51,995 nucleotides of DNA from Nitrospirota bacterium (GCA_016235245.1 JACRLO010000041.1:1-51995); one strand, 5' to 3'. Positions 1-8,670 are shown, counted from the first letter of the stretch. Numbers and translations: made by a program. The notes: generated by a model from the letters alone, not told the origin.

Positions 1-1
1 C

Positions 2-1018
2 TGGTGGTCGCGCCGCAACTATTATAACGGCCAGACCGGCATCGATACCTTCGGCACCATGCATATCACCACAGATTTTCAGGAGAAGAATATCGTGTAT
101 GGCGGCGACAAAGGGCTTGATGCAGCACTCCATGAGTTAAAGGGGCTTTTCCCGCTTGCAAAAGGCATCGGCATACTCTCTGAATGCCCGGTCGGCCTGA
201 TCGGTGACGATATCGAAGCAGTGTCCAAGCGGGTGGCCAAGGAATTCAACTATCCGATCGTCCCTGTCCGGTGCGAAGGATTTCGTGGCGTGAGCCAGTC
301 CCTCGGCCATCATATTGCCAACGACACGATCAAGGATTACGTGCTTGGCAAAGGGCAGCTTGATACTTCGACTCCCTACGATGTTGCCCTGATCGGTGAC
401 TACAATATCGGCGGCGACGCCTGGGCCTCGCGGAAGATCCTTGAAGAGATGGGCCTTCGCGTCATCTCACAGTATACCGGTGATGCGACGCTCAACGAGA
501 TCGCGATCGCGACCAAGGCAAAACTGAACCTGATCCACTGTTACCGGTCGATGAACTACATATGCCGGCATATGGAAGAGGAATACGGCATTCCCTGGAT
601 GGAGTTCAATTTCTTCGGGCCGACAAAGACGTATGACAGCATCAGGAAGATAGCAGCCCGGTTCGACGAGAAAATCCAGAAGAATGCGGAAGACGTGATA
701 GCAAAGTACAAGCCGATGATGGATGAGATCGTGGAGCAGTACCGTCCGAAGCTCGAAGGAAAAAAGGTGATGCTCTATGTCGGCGGTCTTCGTCCTCGCC
801 ACACCATCGGGGCATATGAGGATCTTGGCATGGAAGTGGTTGCTTCCGGGTACGAGTTCGGCCACAGTGATGATTATAAGCGCACATACCCGGAGCTGAA
901 GGAAGGCGCGGTGATCATGGACGACGCTACCTTATACGAGCTTGAGGAATTCACCCGCAGGCTGAAGCCGGACATGGTCGGCTCGGGTATCAAGGAGAAA
1001 AATGAACCCGCAGGCTGA
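2..1018 (+). CDS. nifD: Nitrogenase MoFe protein alpha chain NifD, 5'-truncated by the window and frameshifted
   Basis: NifD carries the FeMo-cofactor and half of the P-cluster ligands of dinitrogenase. The reading frame is open from base 2, before the first ATG at 59, with the NifD sequence [13 protein letters not shown], so the true start lies outside the window. Visible family landmarks are [11 protein letters not shown] (P-cluster Cys equivalent to Cys154), [14 protein letters not shown] (Gln191/His195 region) and [12 protein letters not shown] (FeMo-co ligand Cys275). The frame then runs into a 53-bp tandem duplication and ends early at 1018 after [12 protein letters not shown]. The missing C-terminus, with the second FeMo-co ligand His442 in [12 protein letters not shown], continues in another frame from about 1027. 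Either a real knock-out mutation or an assembly error; since the other nif genes look intact, I favour an artefact or a very recent event. Confidence 0.95.
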   Translation, partial: WWSRRNYYNGQTGIDTFGTMHITTDFQEKNIVYGGDKGLDAALHELKGLFPLAKGIGILSECPVGLIGDDIEAVSKRVAKEFNYPIVPVRCEGFRGVSQSLGHHIANDTIKDYVLGKGQLDTSTPYDVALIGDYNIGGDAWASRKILEEMGLRVISQYTGDATLNEIAIATKAKLNLIHCYRSMNYICRHMEEEYGIPWMEFNFFGPTKTYDSIRKIAARFDEKIQKNAEDVIAKYKPMMDEIVEQYRPKLEGKKVMLYVGGLRPRHTIGAYEDLGMEVVASGYEFGHSDDYKRTYPELKEGAVIMDDATLYELEEFTRRLKPDMVGSGIKEKNEPAG

Positions 1019-1053
1019 AGCCGGACATGGTCGGCTCGGGTATCAAGGAGAAA
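953..1053. repeat. 53-bp tandem duplication inside nifD
   Basis: The 48 bases at 953-1000 recur exactly at 1006-1053, separated by five bases (aatga), a period of 53 bp. Because 53 is not a multiple of three, the second copy shifts the NifD frame. Removing one 53-bp unit restores a single NifD frame running from KEK into [12 protein letters not shown], as the family requires. Confidence 0.95.
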
Positions 1054-1209
1054 TACTCGTACCACAAACTCGGCGTGCCGTTCCGTCAGATGCACTCCTG
1101 GGATTACTCAGGCCCATACCACGGATTTGACGGGTTCCCGGTCTTTGCGCGGGACATGGACATGACGGTCAACAGCCCCACCTGGGACCTGATAAGGAGG
1201 AAGAAATGA
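1027..1209 (+). pseudogene. nifD: NifD C-terminal fragment, out of frame after the duplication
   Basis: This frame restarts at an internal Met inside the duplicated segment and encodes the last ~60 residues of Nif[19 protein letters not shown], then [18 protein letters not shown] and a basic tail. It contains the His that ligates FeMo-co (His442 in Azotobacter numbering). There is no independent ribosome site, so it is not a gene of its own. Its TGA stop at 1207-1209 overlaps the nifK ATG at 1206, the usual translational coupling of nifD to nifK. Confidence 0.85.
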
Positions 1210-2714
1210 TACGGATAAAAGACCATAATGAGCTGTTCTGTCAGCCGGATTACCAGGAGCAGTTCGAGCGCAAGAAAGAGTTCGAAAGGCCCTGGCCTGC
1301 GGAAAAGATCAAGGAAATCTCTGACTGGACCAGGACCGAAGAATATAAGGAACTGAACTTTAAGCGGGAGAATATCAAGATCAACCCTGCAAAGGCCTGC
1401 CAGCCTCTTGGCGCAGTCTTCTGCGCGTCAGGCTTTGACGGCTCCATGCCTTTTGTGCAGGGCGCGCAGGGCTGTGTTGCGTATTTCAGAAGTCATCTGA
1501 GCAGACATTTCAAGGAGCCCTTTGCAGCGATCTCGACATCCATGACCGAGGACGCAGCAGTATTCGGCGGCCTCAATAACATGCTCGAAGGTCTGGAGAA
1601 CACCTATACCCTGTACAAACCGAAGATGATCACGGTATCTACGACCTGTATGGCAGAGGTGATCGGCGACGACCTGAACGCGTACATCAAAACAGCGCGT
1701 GAAAAGGGCTCGATCCCCGAGGACCTGCCGGTGCCCTTTGCGCATACACCGAGCTTTGTCGGTTCCCATATTGTCGGATATGACAATATGCTGAGGGGCA
1801 TTCTGAAGGCCCTTTCTGAGGGCAAGAAAGGCGAATCAAACGGAAAGGTGAATATTATTCCGGGGTTCGATACCTATACAGGCAACTACCATGAGATCAA
1901 ACGGCTCTTGTCATTGATGGGGATCGAATACACCCTGCTTGCGGATGTGAGTGAGACCTTTGATTCGCCAAACACCGGAGAATACAAGCTCTATCCGGGC
2001 GGCACTCCGCTTCCGGACACAATGGATGCGGTGAATGCGATCGGGACGATAGCGCTCCAGAAATACTCAACCGCCAAGACCCTGGATTTTATTCAGAAGG
2101 AATGGGGCCAGAAGACTCTGACCCTTTCACCGATCGGCATCAAAAACACCGATGCCTTCTTTGCTGAGCTGAGCAAGCTCACCGGCAAGCCGGTCCCGGC
2201 TGCGATCGAAGCAGAGCGCGGAAGAGTAGTGGACGCCATGGTGGACTCGCACCCGTATGTTCACGGCAAACGTTTTGCCCTGGTCGGTGATCCCGATCAA
2301 CTGTTGGGCATGATCAGTCTTATCATGGAGATGGGAGGCGAGCCGGTGCATGTCGTCTGCACCAATGGTGACAAACATTTCGAGGCAGAGGCGAACGAGC
2401 TGCTTGCATCAAGCCCCTTTGGTGTTAACGGCAAGGTATATATTGGCAAGGACATGTGGCATATGCGGTCGCTTCTGTTTACCGAGCCGGTGGATGTCCT
2501 GATCGGCAACTCGTATGCGAAGTTTCTGACGCGTGACACAGGGACACCGCTCATAAGAATCGGGTTCCCGCTCTTTGACCGGCATCATCTGCACCGGTAT
2601 CCGATCATCGGGTATCAGGGAGCACTCAATCTGGTGACCATGCTGGTTAATACCATTCTGGACGAGCTCGACAGGAATACGATCGATACAACGAGTTTTG
2701 ATGTAATACGGTAG
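1206..2714 (+). CDS. nifK: Nitrogenase MoFe protein beta chain NifK
   Basis: NifK forms the alpha2beta2 MoFe protein with NifD and supplies the other P-cluster ligands. The 502-residue product is near the usual ~510. P-cluster cysteines are visible in [38 protein letters not shown] and [12 protein letters not shown], and TPSFVGSH holds the Ser188 equivalent. The ATG overlaps the nifD stop (ATGA) and follows a strong AGGAGG. The gene is full length, unlike its broken neighbour nifD. A 96-bp gap with a palindromic repeat separates it from nifEN. Confidence 0.97.
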   Translation: MIRIKDHNELFCQPDYQEQFERKKEFERPWPAEKIKEISDWTRTEEYKELNFKRENIKINPAKACQPLGAVFCASGFDGSMPFVQGAQGCVAYFRSHLSRHFKEPFAAISTSMTEDAAVFGGLNNMLEGLENTYTLYKPKMITVSTTCMAEVIGDDLNAYIKTAREKGSIPEDLPVPFAHTPSFVGSHIVGYDNMLRGILKALSEGKKGESNGKVNIIPGFDTYTGNYHEIKRLLSLMGIEYTLLADVSETFDSPNTGEYKLYPGGTPLPDTMDAVNAIGTIALQKYSTAKTLDFIQKEWGQKTLTLSPIGIKNTDAFFAELSKLTGKPVPAAIEAERGRVVDAMVDSHPYVHGKRFALVGDPDQLLGMISLIMEMGGEPVHVVCTNGDKHFEAEANELLASSPFGVNGKVYIGKDMWHMRSLLFTEPVDVLIGNSYAKFLTRDTGTPLIRIGFPLFDRHHLHRYPIIGYQGALNLVTMLVNTILDELDRNTIDTTSFDVIR

Positions 2715-2719
2715 CTAAC

Positions 2720-2795
2720 AAATCTCCCCTTACCCCTCTTTAACAAAGAGGGGCTATTTCTTCCCACTTTGGCAAAGGGGGAATGAGGGGGATTT
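2720..2795. repeat. Palindromic intergenic repeat between nifK and nifEN
   Basis: About 76 bp with imperfect inverted outer arms (AAATCTCCCCTTACCCC against GGGGGAATGAGGGGGATTT) and a perfect inner hairpin at 2733-2753 (CCCTCTTT-AAC-AAAGAGGG core). There is no T-run, so it resembles a dispersed palindromic (REP/MITE-like) element more than a terminator. In the transcript it could shield nifDK mRNA or lower nifEN expression. Confidence 0.6.
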
Positions 2796-2810
2796 AAAGA
2801 AGGTACTCTC

Positions 2811-5450
2811 ATGATTACTAATATAGACAAACTGACAGAGCATGGCTGCAAAACCGAAAAGAGCGGCAAGATCTGCCGCTCACGCGGCGGCGAGTCCTGC
2901 GCTTTTGACGGTGCCATGATCGTGCTTCAGCCCATTGCAGATACGGCCCATCTTGTCCACGGCCCCATCGCCTGCTGCGGAAATTCCTGGGAAGGCAGGG
3001 GCACCCGCTCTTCGCAGGGGACCCTGCACCGTATGGGGTTTACTACAGACATGAGTGAACTGGACATTGTGTATGGTTCAGAGAAGAAGCTCAGTGCCGC
3101 AATCAGGTCTACCTATGAAAAGGTGAAGCCAAAGGCAATCTTTGTTTATGCAACCTGCGTGAGTGGACTGATTGGCGAAGACATTGCAGCGGTCTGTAAA
3201 CAGACTGAACAGGAACTCGGCATCAGGGTGCTACCGGTCAGTGCGCCCGGTTTTGTAGGCCCTAAGAATCTCGGCAACCGCATTGCAGGTGAAGTGCTGC
3301 TTGAGCATGTTATCGGAACGGGGAGACCGGCCAAAACAACGGAGCATGATATCAACCTGATCGGAGAATATAACATTGCCGGGGACCTCTATCTGATCGA
3401 GCCTGTTCTAAAACGGGCAGGAATCAATATATTGTCCAGCATGACAGGGAATGCGACCTTTGAAGAGATCACCTGGGCGCATCGGGCAAAGCTGAATGTG
3501 GTCGTATGCAGCAGGGCGCTGATCAATATTGCCAAAGGCATGGAGCAGAAATATGGCATTCCCTACGTTGAGGTCTCGTTCTTCGGCAAAACCGAAATGG
3601 CGAAGGCGCTAAGGGCTATCAGCTGTCAGCTGTCAGCCGACAGCCTCCAACTACCAGACAGGATTGAAGAAGTCATTGCAGTTGAGGAGCAGAAGCTGCA
3701 TGACAGGCTCAGAGCATACGAGCATCTGAGAGGGAAAAAGGCGGTGCTCTATACTGGCGGGGTAAAGAGCTGGTCGTTCATATCAGCACTTATGGACCTC
3801 GGCATAGAGATCGTTGCGGTTGGAACCAAGAAGAGCACTGCCGAAGACGAAGAGAAGATGAAGGAGATCCTCGGCAATGATGCTTTGCTCGTTGAAGATG
3901 TAACACCGAACAATCTGAAAAAGCTTCTTAAAGAGCGCAGCGCAGATATTCTTGTTGCAGGGGGAAGAAACCAGTATCTTGCGATCAAGGAAGGGTATCC
4001 CTTTATCGATGTCAACCAGGAGCGGCATGTGGCCTACGCAGGATATGACGGGCTGGTCAATATTGCAGAGCAGATCAGCAACAGCATCAGGTTTTATAGC
4101 AGGCATACAGCATTCAGCGATCAGCGATCAGCTTGCAGACAAGAAAATATATTAAATACAGATGACGGAGAAAAAGCTGAAAGCTTAAAGCTGTCGGCTG
4201 AAAACTGTCTTATCAATCCGCTGAAGCATTCGGCGTCGATCGGTGCTGCCATGGCACTTCAGGGCATACATAATGCACTGCCGATCATCCACGGAGCGCA
4301 GGGCTGCACCTTCCTTGGCAAGGTGCTTTTGACAAAGCATTTCAGGGAACCGATAGCCCTTGCAGGGACTAAGCTCTTTGCCGAGGATGTAGTGATGGGA
4401 AGCGATGAGGCCCTGCTGAAGACGGTCAGAGGCTTCATCGCGAAAAACAGTCCTGATCTGATCGGCGTACTGACATCAGGGCTGACAGAGGTGAAGGGCG
4501 ATGACATCGCAGCCCTCATAAGGTCCTTTAATGTTGAACGTTCAACGGCAGCTGTCCTGCATATACCGACACCGGACTATGAGGGAGGACTTGAAACAGG
4601 GTATGCAAAAGCGGTAGAAGCGCTGACAGGCATTGCTGCTGCTCCCCTCCGTCGTCAGGCTGGCATAAAAGGCCAGGTAAATATTCTTGTTGGATCTCAC
4701 CTGACCCCTGCTGATTTTCTTGAGCTGCGGGAGATAGTAGAGTCCTTTGGCCTTAGACCTATCATTCTGCCTGACCTCTCCTGTCTTGACGGAAGCAGGC
4801 AGGGCATATCGCCGCTTGCATCAGGAGGCACCGGGATACAGGAGATTTCAGCCATGGGCAGTTCTGAGTTTACGTTGGTGATTGGCAAGAGCCTGAAGCC
4901 TGCAGCGCAGATCATGAAAGAACGGTTTGAGATCGAGTACAGGATATTCGACAGCCTTGCAGGCCTGAAAGATACAGGCCTGTTCATGGAGACGCTCAGC
5001 ATGCTCGCGGGAAGATTGGTTCCGCCGAGGTATGAGAGGCAGCGTCGGGTGCTTGCTGACAGCATGAGGGATGCTCATGCCTTTTTCGGCAGTAAGCGGA
5101 TATGCATTGCTCTTGAACCTGATCATGCGCTTCAGGCATCCCGCTGGGCCAAAGAAATGGGAGCAGACATTCCCCTTGCGGTTGTACCCCAGACCTCTGC
5201 TGCGGCAGAACTGATACAGGCAGACAGCATTGTCGTCGGAGACCTTTCCTGCATCGAAGGGGAGTTCGATCTGATCATAGCGAACTCCCATGCCGCAGAT
5301 ACGGCAGCGCGGGTTGGAGCGCCGTTGCTCCAGACAGGCTTCCCTGTGTATAAGGTCTTTGGCAATACCAACAGGGTCACGATCGGATACCGGGGGACAC
5401 AGTCCCTCATACACGAAGCAGCAACACTATTTGCAAAGGAGGTGCACTGA
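2811..5450 (+). CDS. nifEN: Fused FeMo-cofactor scaffold protein NifE-NifN
   Basis: NifEN is the alpha2beta2 scaffold on which the NifB-co precursor matures to FeMo-co; NifE and NifN are normally separate polypeptides. Here one 879-residue frame holds NifE (about residues 1-430; GGESCAFDGA, HGPIACCGNSWEGRGT, ATCVSGLIGEDIAAVC, CSRALINIAKGME) and NifN (about 455-879; HGAQGCTFLGKVLLTKHFRE, VLTSGLTEVKGDDIAAL). A ~30-residue non-conserved linker joins them, and it lies in low-complexity gctga-type repeat DNA. A second such insertion is in the NifE half near residue 270. The last ATGA overlaps nifX. The start ATG follows aaagaaggtactctc. No stop or shift interrupts the fusion. Confidence 0.95.
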   Translation: MITNIDKLTEHGCKTEKSGKICRSRGGESCAFDGAMIVLQPIADTAHLVHGPIACCGNSWEGRGTRSSQGTLHRMGFTTDMSELDIVYGSEKKLSAAIRSTYEKVKPKAIFVYATCVSGLIGEDIAAVCKQTEQELGIRVLPVSAPGFVGPKNLGNRIAGEVLLEHVIGTGRPAKTTEHDINLIGEYNIAGDLYLIEPVLKRAGINILSSMTGNATFEEITWAHRAKLNVVVCSRALINIAKGMEQKYGIPYVEVSFFGKTEMAKALRAISCQLSADSLQLPDRIEEVIAVEEQKLHDRLRAYEHLRGKKAVLYTGGVKSWSFISALMDLGIEIVAVGTKKSTAEDEEKMKEILGNDALLVEDVTPNNLKKLLKERSADILVAGGRNQYLAIKEGYPFIDVNQERHVAYAGYDGLVNIAEQISNSIRFYSRHTAFSDQRSACRQENILNTDDGEKAESLKLSAENCLINPLKHSASIGAAMALQGIHNALPIIHGAQGCTFLGKVLLTKHFREPIALAGTKLFAEDVVMGSDEALLKTVRGFIAKNSPDLIGVLTSGLTEVKGDDIAALIRSFNVERSTAAVLHIPTPDYEGGLETGYAKAVEALTGIAAAPLRRQAGIKGQVNILVGSHLTPADFLELREIVESFGLRPIILPDLSCLDGSRQGISPLASGGTGIQEISAMGSSEFTLVIGKSLKPAAQIMKERFEIEYRIFDSLAGLKDTGLFMETLSMLAGRLVPPRYERQRRVLADSMRDAHAFFGSKRICIALEPDHALQASRWAKEMGADIPLAVVPQTSAAAELIQADSIVVGDLSCIEGEFDLIIANSHAADTAARVGAPLLQTGFPVYKVFGNTNRVTIGYRGTQSLIHEAATLFAKEVH
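3612..3650. repeat. Degenerate gctgtca-type short repeat inserted in the NifE half
   Basis: Tandem degenerate 7-8-mers (ctatcagctgtcagctgtcagccgacag) encode RAISCQLSADSLQLPD, a stretch not expected in NifE. The same repeat type recurs at 4107-4205 and 5836-5926, so it is a mobile or expanding low-complexity sequence that stays in frame here. Confidence 0.55.
4107..4205. repeat. Degenerate gctgat/gctgaa short repeats at the NifE-NifN junction
   Basis: The junction between the two domains consists of irregular copies of cagcattcagcgatcagc and gctgaaagcttaaagctg, separated by an AT-rich stretch. It codes for the non-conserved linker. The former intergenic spacer may have been filled by this repeat, fusing nifE to nifN. 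Confidence 0.55.
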
Positions 5451-5845
5451 TGAAAGTTGCATTTGCTACAACAGACGGGATAAGCGTAAACGAGCATTTC
5501 GGAAGGGCCGGCATGTTTGTCATTTATGAACTCAATAGCAGCGGGCATTCCCTGGTCGAGATACGGAGGTTTTCTGAAGGTATAGATACTGCCGTTGAAG
5601 AGACAAAGGGCATGGGCAAGATCCATGACGAACGGGTCGAAAACAAGGTGGACAGGATATCGGATTGTCGTATTATCTACCTGACCGAGATCGGAGGACC
5701 TTCCGCAGCGCGTCTTGCCCGGAAGGGCATCATGCCGGTGAAGGTGAAGGAGCCGGTAAGCATCGAGGAGTCCGTGCAGAAACTTTCCGAGACCTTAAAA
5801 AATTCACCGCCGCCGTGGCTGAGGAAAGCGATGAACAGCGATTAG
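5450..5845 (+). CDS. nifX: NifX-type FeMo-cofactor carrier/biosynthesis protein
   Basis: Small NifX/NafY/NifB-C-terminal-like domain (131 aa) that binds and shuttles NifB-co or VK-cluster between NifB and NifEN. It opens with MKVAFATTDGISVNEHFGRA, the typical family start with the conserved NEHFG. It ends with a proline/basic tail (SPPPWLRKAMNSD) common in NifX. The ATG overlaps the nifEN stop (ATGA) and follows AAAGGAGG, so translation is coupled. The assignment within the NifX/NafY group rests on context. Confidence 0.88.
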   Translation: MKVAFATTDGISVNEHFGRAGMFVIYELNSSGHSLVEIRRFSEGIDTAVEETKGMGKIHDERVENKVDRISDCRIIYLTEIGGPSAARLARKGIMPVKVKEPVSIEESVQKLSETLKNSPPPWLRKAMNSD

Positions 5846-5926
5846 CCATCAGCTGTCAGGATTCAGCAAAAACAGACTCACAATTATTGATCTATTTTAA
5901 CAAACGGCTATCGGCTGAATGCTGAT
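5836..5926. repeat. Degenerate gctgat-type repeats after nifX
   Basis: The spacer before nifI1 contains agcgattagccatcagct and, further on, cggctatcggctgaatgctg. This is the same sequence type found inside nifEN at 3612-3650 and 4107-4205. No promoter or terminator is evident in it. Confidence 0.45.
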
Positions 5927-5950
5927 ACCAAATAAAAGGAGGAAGTAACC

Positions 5951-6268
5951 ATGAAGATGATCAGAGCATTTATAAGGCCGGAAAAAGAGCAGGAAGTAGT
6001 CCAGGCATTAGAGGGGGCAGGCTTTCCGTCACTCACCAAAATGCCGGTCTTCGGCAGGGGAAAACAGAAGGGTTTGCAGGTAGGTCCTATACATTATGAC
6101 GAACTGCCCAAAATGCTGGTCATGATGGTCGTCAATGACGGAGATGTGGAGAAGGTGGTCAAACTCATGATGGATAAATCCAGAACCGGCTTTGTCGGAG
6201 ACGGCAAGATATTCATAAGCCCTGTTGAGTCAGCCTACACGGTCCGGACAGGGGAGGCCGTGTTATGA
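5951..6268 (+). CDS. nifI1: Nif-specific PII regulator NifI1
   Basis: PII-family protein of 105 aa. NifI1/NifI2 bind the MoFe protein and switch nitrogenase off post-translationally in response to ammonium (2-oxoglutarate/ATP sensing) in archaea and many anaerobic bacteria. The sequence begins MKMIRAFIRPEKEQEV, has the PII B-loop TGFVGDGKIFI and a short T-loop without the Tyr51 uridylylation context, typical of NifI1. RBS aaaggaggaagtaacc precedes ATG 5951. It overlaps nifI2 by 4 bp. In methanogens the pair lies between nifH and nifD; here it follows nifEN-nifX. Confidence 0.93.
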   Translation: MKMIRAFIRPEKEQEVVQALEGAGFPSLTKMPVFGRGKQKGLQVGPIHYDELPKMLVMMVVNDGDVEKVVKLMMDKSRTGFVGDGKIFISPVESAYTVRTGEAVL

Positions 6269-6684
6269 AAGAGATCACCGCAATCATACGAAGGGACAAG
6301 CTCCCTGAGACCAAAAAGGTGTTAGAGGAACTCGGTTTCCCCTCGCTTACCATCCAGAGTGTTGACGGCAGGGGGAAGCAGAAGGGAATCGTCTGCAATA
6401 ATGATCTTGACCCGGACATGCCGGACAGCTTCTGCACATCCGCAAAACTGAAACCGACGCCCGCGACCTATGCCCTTGAGCATGCGCTTCCTACGGTGGC
6501 ACTTTTTGTTCCCAAAAGGATGCTTACCATGGTGGTGCCGGATGACCTGGTCGGTAAGATCGTGAAGTCACTGATAAAGGTGAGTCAAACCGGTAAGACA
6601 GGCGACGGCAAAATCTTTGTTTCACCAATCGAAGAAGCAATTAGAGTCAGGACATCAGAGACCGGCGGAGAGGCAATAGCGTAG
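6265..6684 (+). CDS. nifI2: Nif-specific PII regulator NifI2
   Basis: Partner of NifI1 (139 aa). The PII fold is recognisable by EELGFPSLTIQSVDGRGKQK and [20 protein letters not shown]. The T-loop region is expanded by ~30 residues (CNNDLDPDMPDSFCTSAK and following), a mark of NifI2, which inserts into the nitrogenase active-site cleft. ATGA overlap with nifI1 indicates coupling. Presence of the pair implies rapid ammonium switch-off by protein binding, without needing DraT/DraG. Confidence 0.93.
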   Translation: MKEITAIIRRDKLPETKKVLEELGFPSLTIQSVDGRGKQKGIVCNNDLDPDMPDSFCTSAKLKPTPATYALEHALPTVALFVPKRMLTMVVPDDLVGKIVKSLIKVSQTGKTGDGKIFVSPIEEAIRVRTSETGGEAIA

Positions 6685-6693
6685 CAATTGTAG

Positions 6694-6714
6694 GGGCAGG
6701 TCTCGCGCCTGCCC
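6694..6714. terminator. GC-rich hairpin after nifI2
   Basis: GGGCAGG-TCTCGCG-CCTGCCC is a perfect 7-bp stem within the spacer to the ferredoxin gene. The following bases (TTATCG) are only weakly T-rich, so it may be a partial terminator, an mRNA-stabilising hairpin or a dispersed palindrome. Confidence 0.45.
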
Positions 6715-6735
6715 TTATCGCAAAGGAGGAATACC

Positions 6736-7011
6736 ATGGCAATCATAGGATATACACGGGGCGCCCAGACATGGGTCCCTAAATTCATTGAATCGATAGA
6801 CGTTAATAAATGCATCGGTTGCGGAAGATGCTACAAGGTATGCGGCAGAGAGGTGCTTGAACTGATCGAAAAGCCCTTTGAGGGTGAGGACGAGTTTGGA
6901 GATGACATGGGCAATAAGGTGATGTCTGTCGCAAATCCTCATAACTGCATCGGCTGCGAGGCCTGCGCGCGGACTTGTACAAAACGGTGCCAGTCCCATG
7001 TCGAGATTTGA
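6736..7011 (+). CDS. fdxB: Nif-associated 2[4Fe-4S] ferredoxin (ferredoxin III, FdxB type)
   Basis: 91-residue ferredoxin with two clusters. The first is CIGCGRCYKVC (C-x2-C-x2-C-x3-C) near residues 27-37. The second is CIGCEACARTC near residues 74-84, followed by one extra Cys. The lead IDVNKCIGCGRCYKVCGREV matches nif-specific ferredoxin III, which gives electrons for nitrogenase or for FeMo-co assembly. RBS aaaggaggaatacc sits just before ATG 6736. It is the last gene of the nifD-K-EN-X-I1-I2 run; the next genes are on the other strand. Confidence 0.92.
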   Translation: MAIIGYTRGAQTWVPKFIESIDVNKCIGCGRCYKVCGREVLELIEKPFEGEDEFGDDMGNKVMSVANPHNCIGCEACARTCTKRCQSHVEI

Positions 7012-7054
7012 TTGTGAAATTGCCCCTTGGCAGAAATCTCAGAATTCGAAGTGA

Positions 7055-7525
7055 TTATAGCCATCGTCTGACCCGTTTGGAATAAGCCTCGAACTCACTG
7101 CCGAACAATGAAACAAGTGCACGCTCCTCAGGTTTGATCTGGAACCTGTTCAGGTAAGACACGAAAAGGGGAAGCAAAAGAGCAGCAGCAACGTTTGCCA
7201 GATAGATCGCCCATCCGATGAGAACGAAGAGAAGCGACAGATACATGGGATTGCGGGTTATCGAATATACACCGGTAACTACAAGCGTTGTCGTTTTTAT
7301 CGGTTTATCAGGATGCAGCGTTGTCCTGGCAAGAAGAAAAGAACCTATGCTTATACCGGCAAGCAGGCAGCCCACTGCCGCAATTGCCAATGCAAACGGC
7401 ATCTTTGCCGGCAGGGAAACCGTGGCCCAGGGGATATAGACCGACGTCAGCCACATGAGTCCCGCAAACGCAAGAAACACGACCGGCGGCGGAAATCTTA
7501 GTTCAAGAAAATTGTTTTTATCCAT
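7055..7525 (-). CDS. ICMT/PEMT-family membrane methyltransferase-like protein
   Basis: 156 aa with about four membrane helices. The C-terminal GVYSITRNPMYLSLL and later EERALVSLFGSEFEAYSKRVRRW are the signature of the isoprenylcysteine carboxyl methyltransferase / phospholipid methyltransferase fold: a SAM-binding R-N/H-P-x-Y motif and a glutamate-rich end. The bacterial substrate is unknown. It is transcribed towards the nif operon end and is not obviously part of nitrogen fixation. Confidence 0.8.
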   Translation of the reverse strand: MDKNNFLELRFPPPVVFLAFAGLMWLTSVYIPWATVSLPAKMPFALAIAAVGCLLAGISIGSFLLARTTLHPDKPIKTTTLVVTGVYSITRNPMYLSLLFVLIGWAIYLANVAAALLLPLFVSYLNRFQIKPEERALVSLFGSEFEAYSKRVRRWL

Positions 7526-7630
7526 ATAACGAAAAACATAATCCTACGGGCAGCAATGTGGTGGGACTTAAAAACAAACAGCGGCCATGCCCGGTCGGTG
7601 TTGATGTGCTTGTTCTGCTCTGAATCTTTT

Positions 7631-8173
7631 TCATTCAGTATTTAATGGTTTGGCATCTGTTTCAATTCTGCGAATTTCGGTGACGTATGGATATCCTAAA
7701 TAGCCATTTTTCAAGATAAGCTGTTCTTTCACACTGTTTTTTTCTTTAATTATTATCTTTGGCTGAGTCTGATCGAAGCCCTGGTTTATAACCAGCAGGC
7801 AAAAGACAATTGGCGTTGAAATAAAAAAAGCAGTAACGACAATCAGGGCGAAGCGCAGCATGAATTTATTTGCCGTCAACCGTAGTTTTTTTGGAAGCCA
7901 AAAGGTAAATATCTCATTTCTGGAGCCTGATGCATCCGTATCTGATATGTACAATTTCCTGCTCTTAATATAAAGGATTGTGCCAACAACAATAATTGAT
8001 AGAGAATAGAAGTCTTTTTCTAATCTGTAAGTTAGAGTCGTCTTCCAAGGCATGAAATAAAGAACCGGCGAAAGGAATGCAAATGGGAATAGTAATTTTA
8101 AAATGAATCTCGCAAAAGTATCTTTTCGAGTAGTAGAATTGTTTGCGAAATCATTCAATTTTTCTTTAATCAT
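7631..8173 (-). CDS. Hypothetical membrane protein
   Basis: 180 residues that I do not recognise. Hydrophobic stretches around residues 22-42, 53-70 and 106-128 suggest three membrane helices, followed by a ~50-residue polar tail (IIIKEKNSVKEQLILKNGYL) probably outside the membrane. The sequence is clearly more AT-rich than the nif genes on either side, which suggests a later insertion. A palindromic repeat lies just upstream of it. Confidence 0.6.
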   Translation of the reverse strand: MIKEKLNDFANNSTTRKDTFARFILKLLFPFAFLSPVLYFMPWKTTLTYRLEKDFYSLSIIVVGTILYIKSRKLYISDTDASGSRNEIFTFWLPKKLRLTANKFMLRFALIVVTAFFISTPIVFCLLVINQGFDQTQPKIIIKEKNSVKEQLILKNGYLGYPYVTEIRRIETDAKPLNTE

Positions 8174-8285
8174 TTGTTTTATATGTGCAGGACAACTAAT
8201 ATGCCCCGAGGGCTTTTTCTGGTCTCATAAGCGAGATGATAGCATAGCACTCCCTGCTTTTGAAGAAAAAATTTAACTATTAACC

Positions 8286-8398
8286 CGGCAACTAAATACT
8301 GTCATTCACGCAAGCAAAGCGCGTCGGGAATCCTTCTGAAAACAAAGAAAGATTCCGGACAAGCCGGAATGACAAAAGTTGCGGTATTTAAGTGCCGA
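8286..8398. repeat. Palindromic REP/MITE-like repeat upstream of nifB
   Basis: The segment is bounded by CGGCAACTAAATACT and its imperfect reverse complement AGTTGCGGTATTTAAGTGCCG. Inside lie GTCATTC (8301-8307) and GAATGAC (8367-8373), around gtcgggaatcctt and aagattccggacaagcc. This long imperfect palindrome resembles the common attccggcttgtccggaat dispersed element. It sits ~250 bp upstream of the nifB enhancer and seems unrelated to it. Confidence 0.6.
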
Positions 8399-8566
8399 TT
8401 TAATAAATCAATGGGGAAATTGTTTGCCTAATGGTATTTCCTGGTATCACGGACTAAAAGCCATGATGGTATAACATGGCAATTGTGTCACTGATGATTT
8501 ACAAGAGTAAGTATTAGAGGCCGCGCAGGTCGTTATCTTACTTCTGCCCTGTTTGTGCAATAGTAA

Positions 8567-8591
8567 CTACAAATTTGTCGGAATAGCTACA
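8567..8591 (+). promoter_or_regulatory. Probable activator (NifA-like) upstream sites for nifB
   Basis: Two overlapping motifs: the palindrome CTACAAATTTGT at 8567-8578 and TGT-N10-ACA at 8576-8591 (TGTCGGAATAGCTACA), the classical NifA enhancer. They lie 64-88 bp upstream of the -24 box at 8655, the normal position for an enhancer of a sigma-54 promoter. Confidence 0.65.
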
Positions 8592-8654
8592 TCACTGGCG
8601 CAATTTGCTTTTTTAAATAAACGCAATCTCTTAATTTATCAAGGCCTTACAATC

Positions 8655-8670
8655 TGGCACCTCTATTGCA
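8655..8670 (+). promoter_or_regulatory. Sigma-54 promoter of the nifB-modABC-nifV operon
   Basis: TGGCACCTCTATTGCA matches the consensus TGGCACG-N4-TTGCA in all but one fixed base and has the exact GG-N10-GC spacing. Transcription would start near 8681, so the ATG at 8680 cannot be the nifB start; the ATG at 8710, after agagaggtgg, fits. Confidence 0.85.

Noticed and set aside
2720-2810. Sigma-54 promoter before nifEN
   Set aside because: A TGGCA is present in the palindrome but there is no GC at the required spacing.
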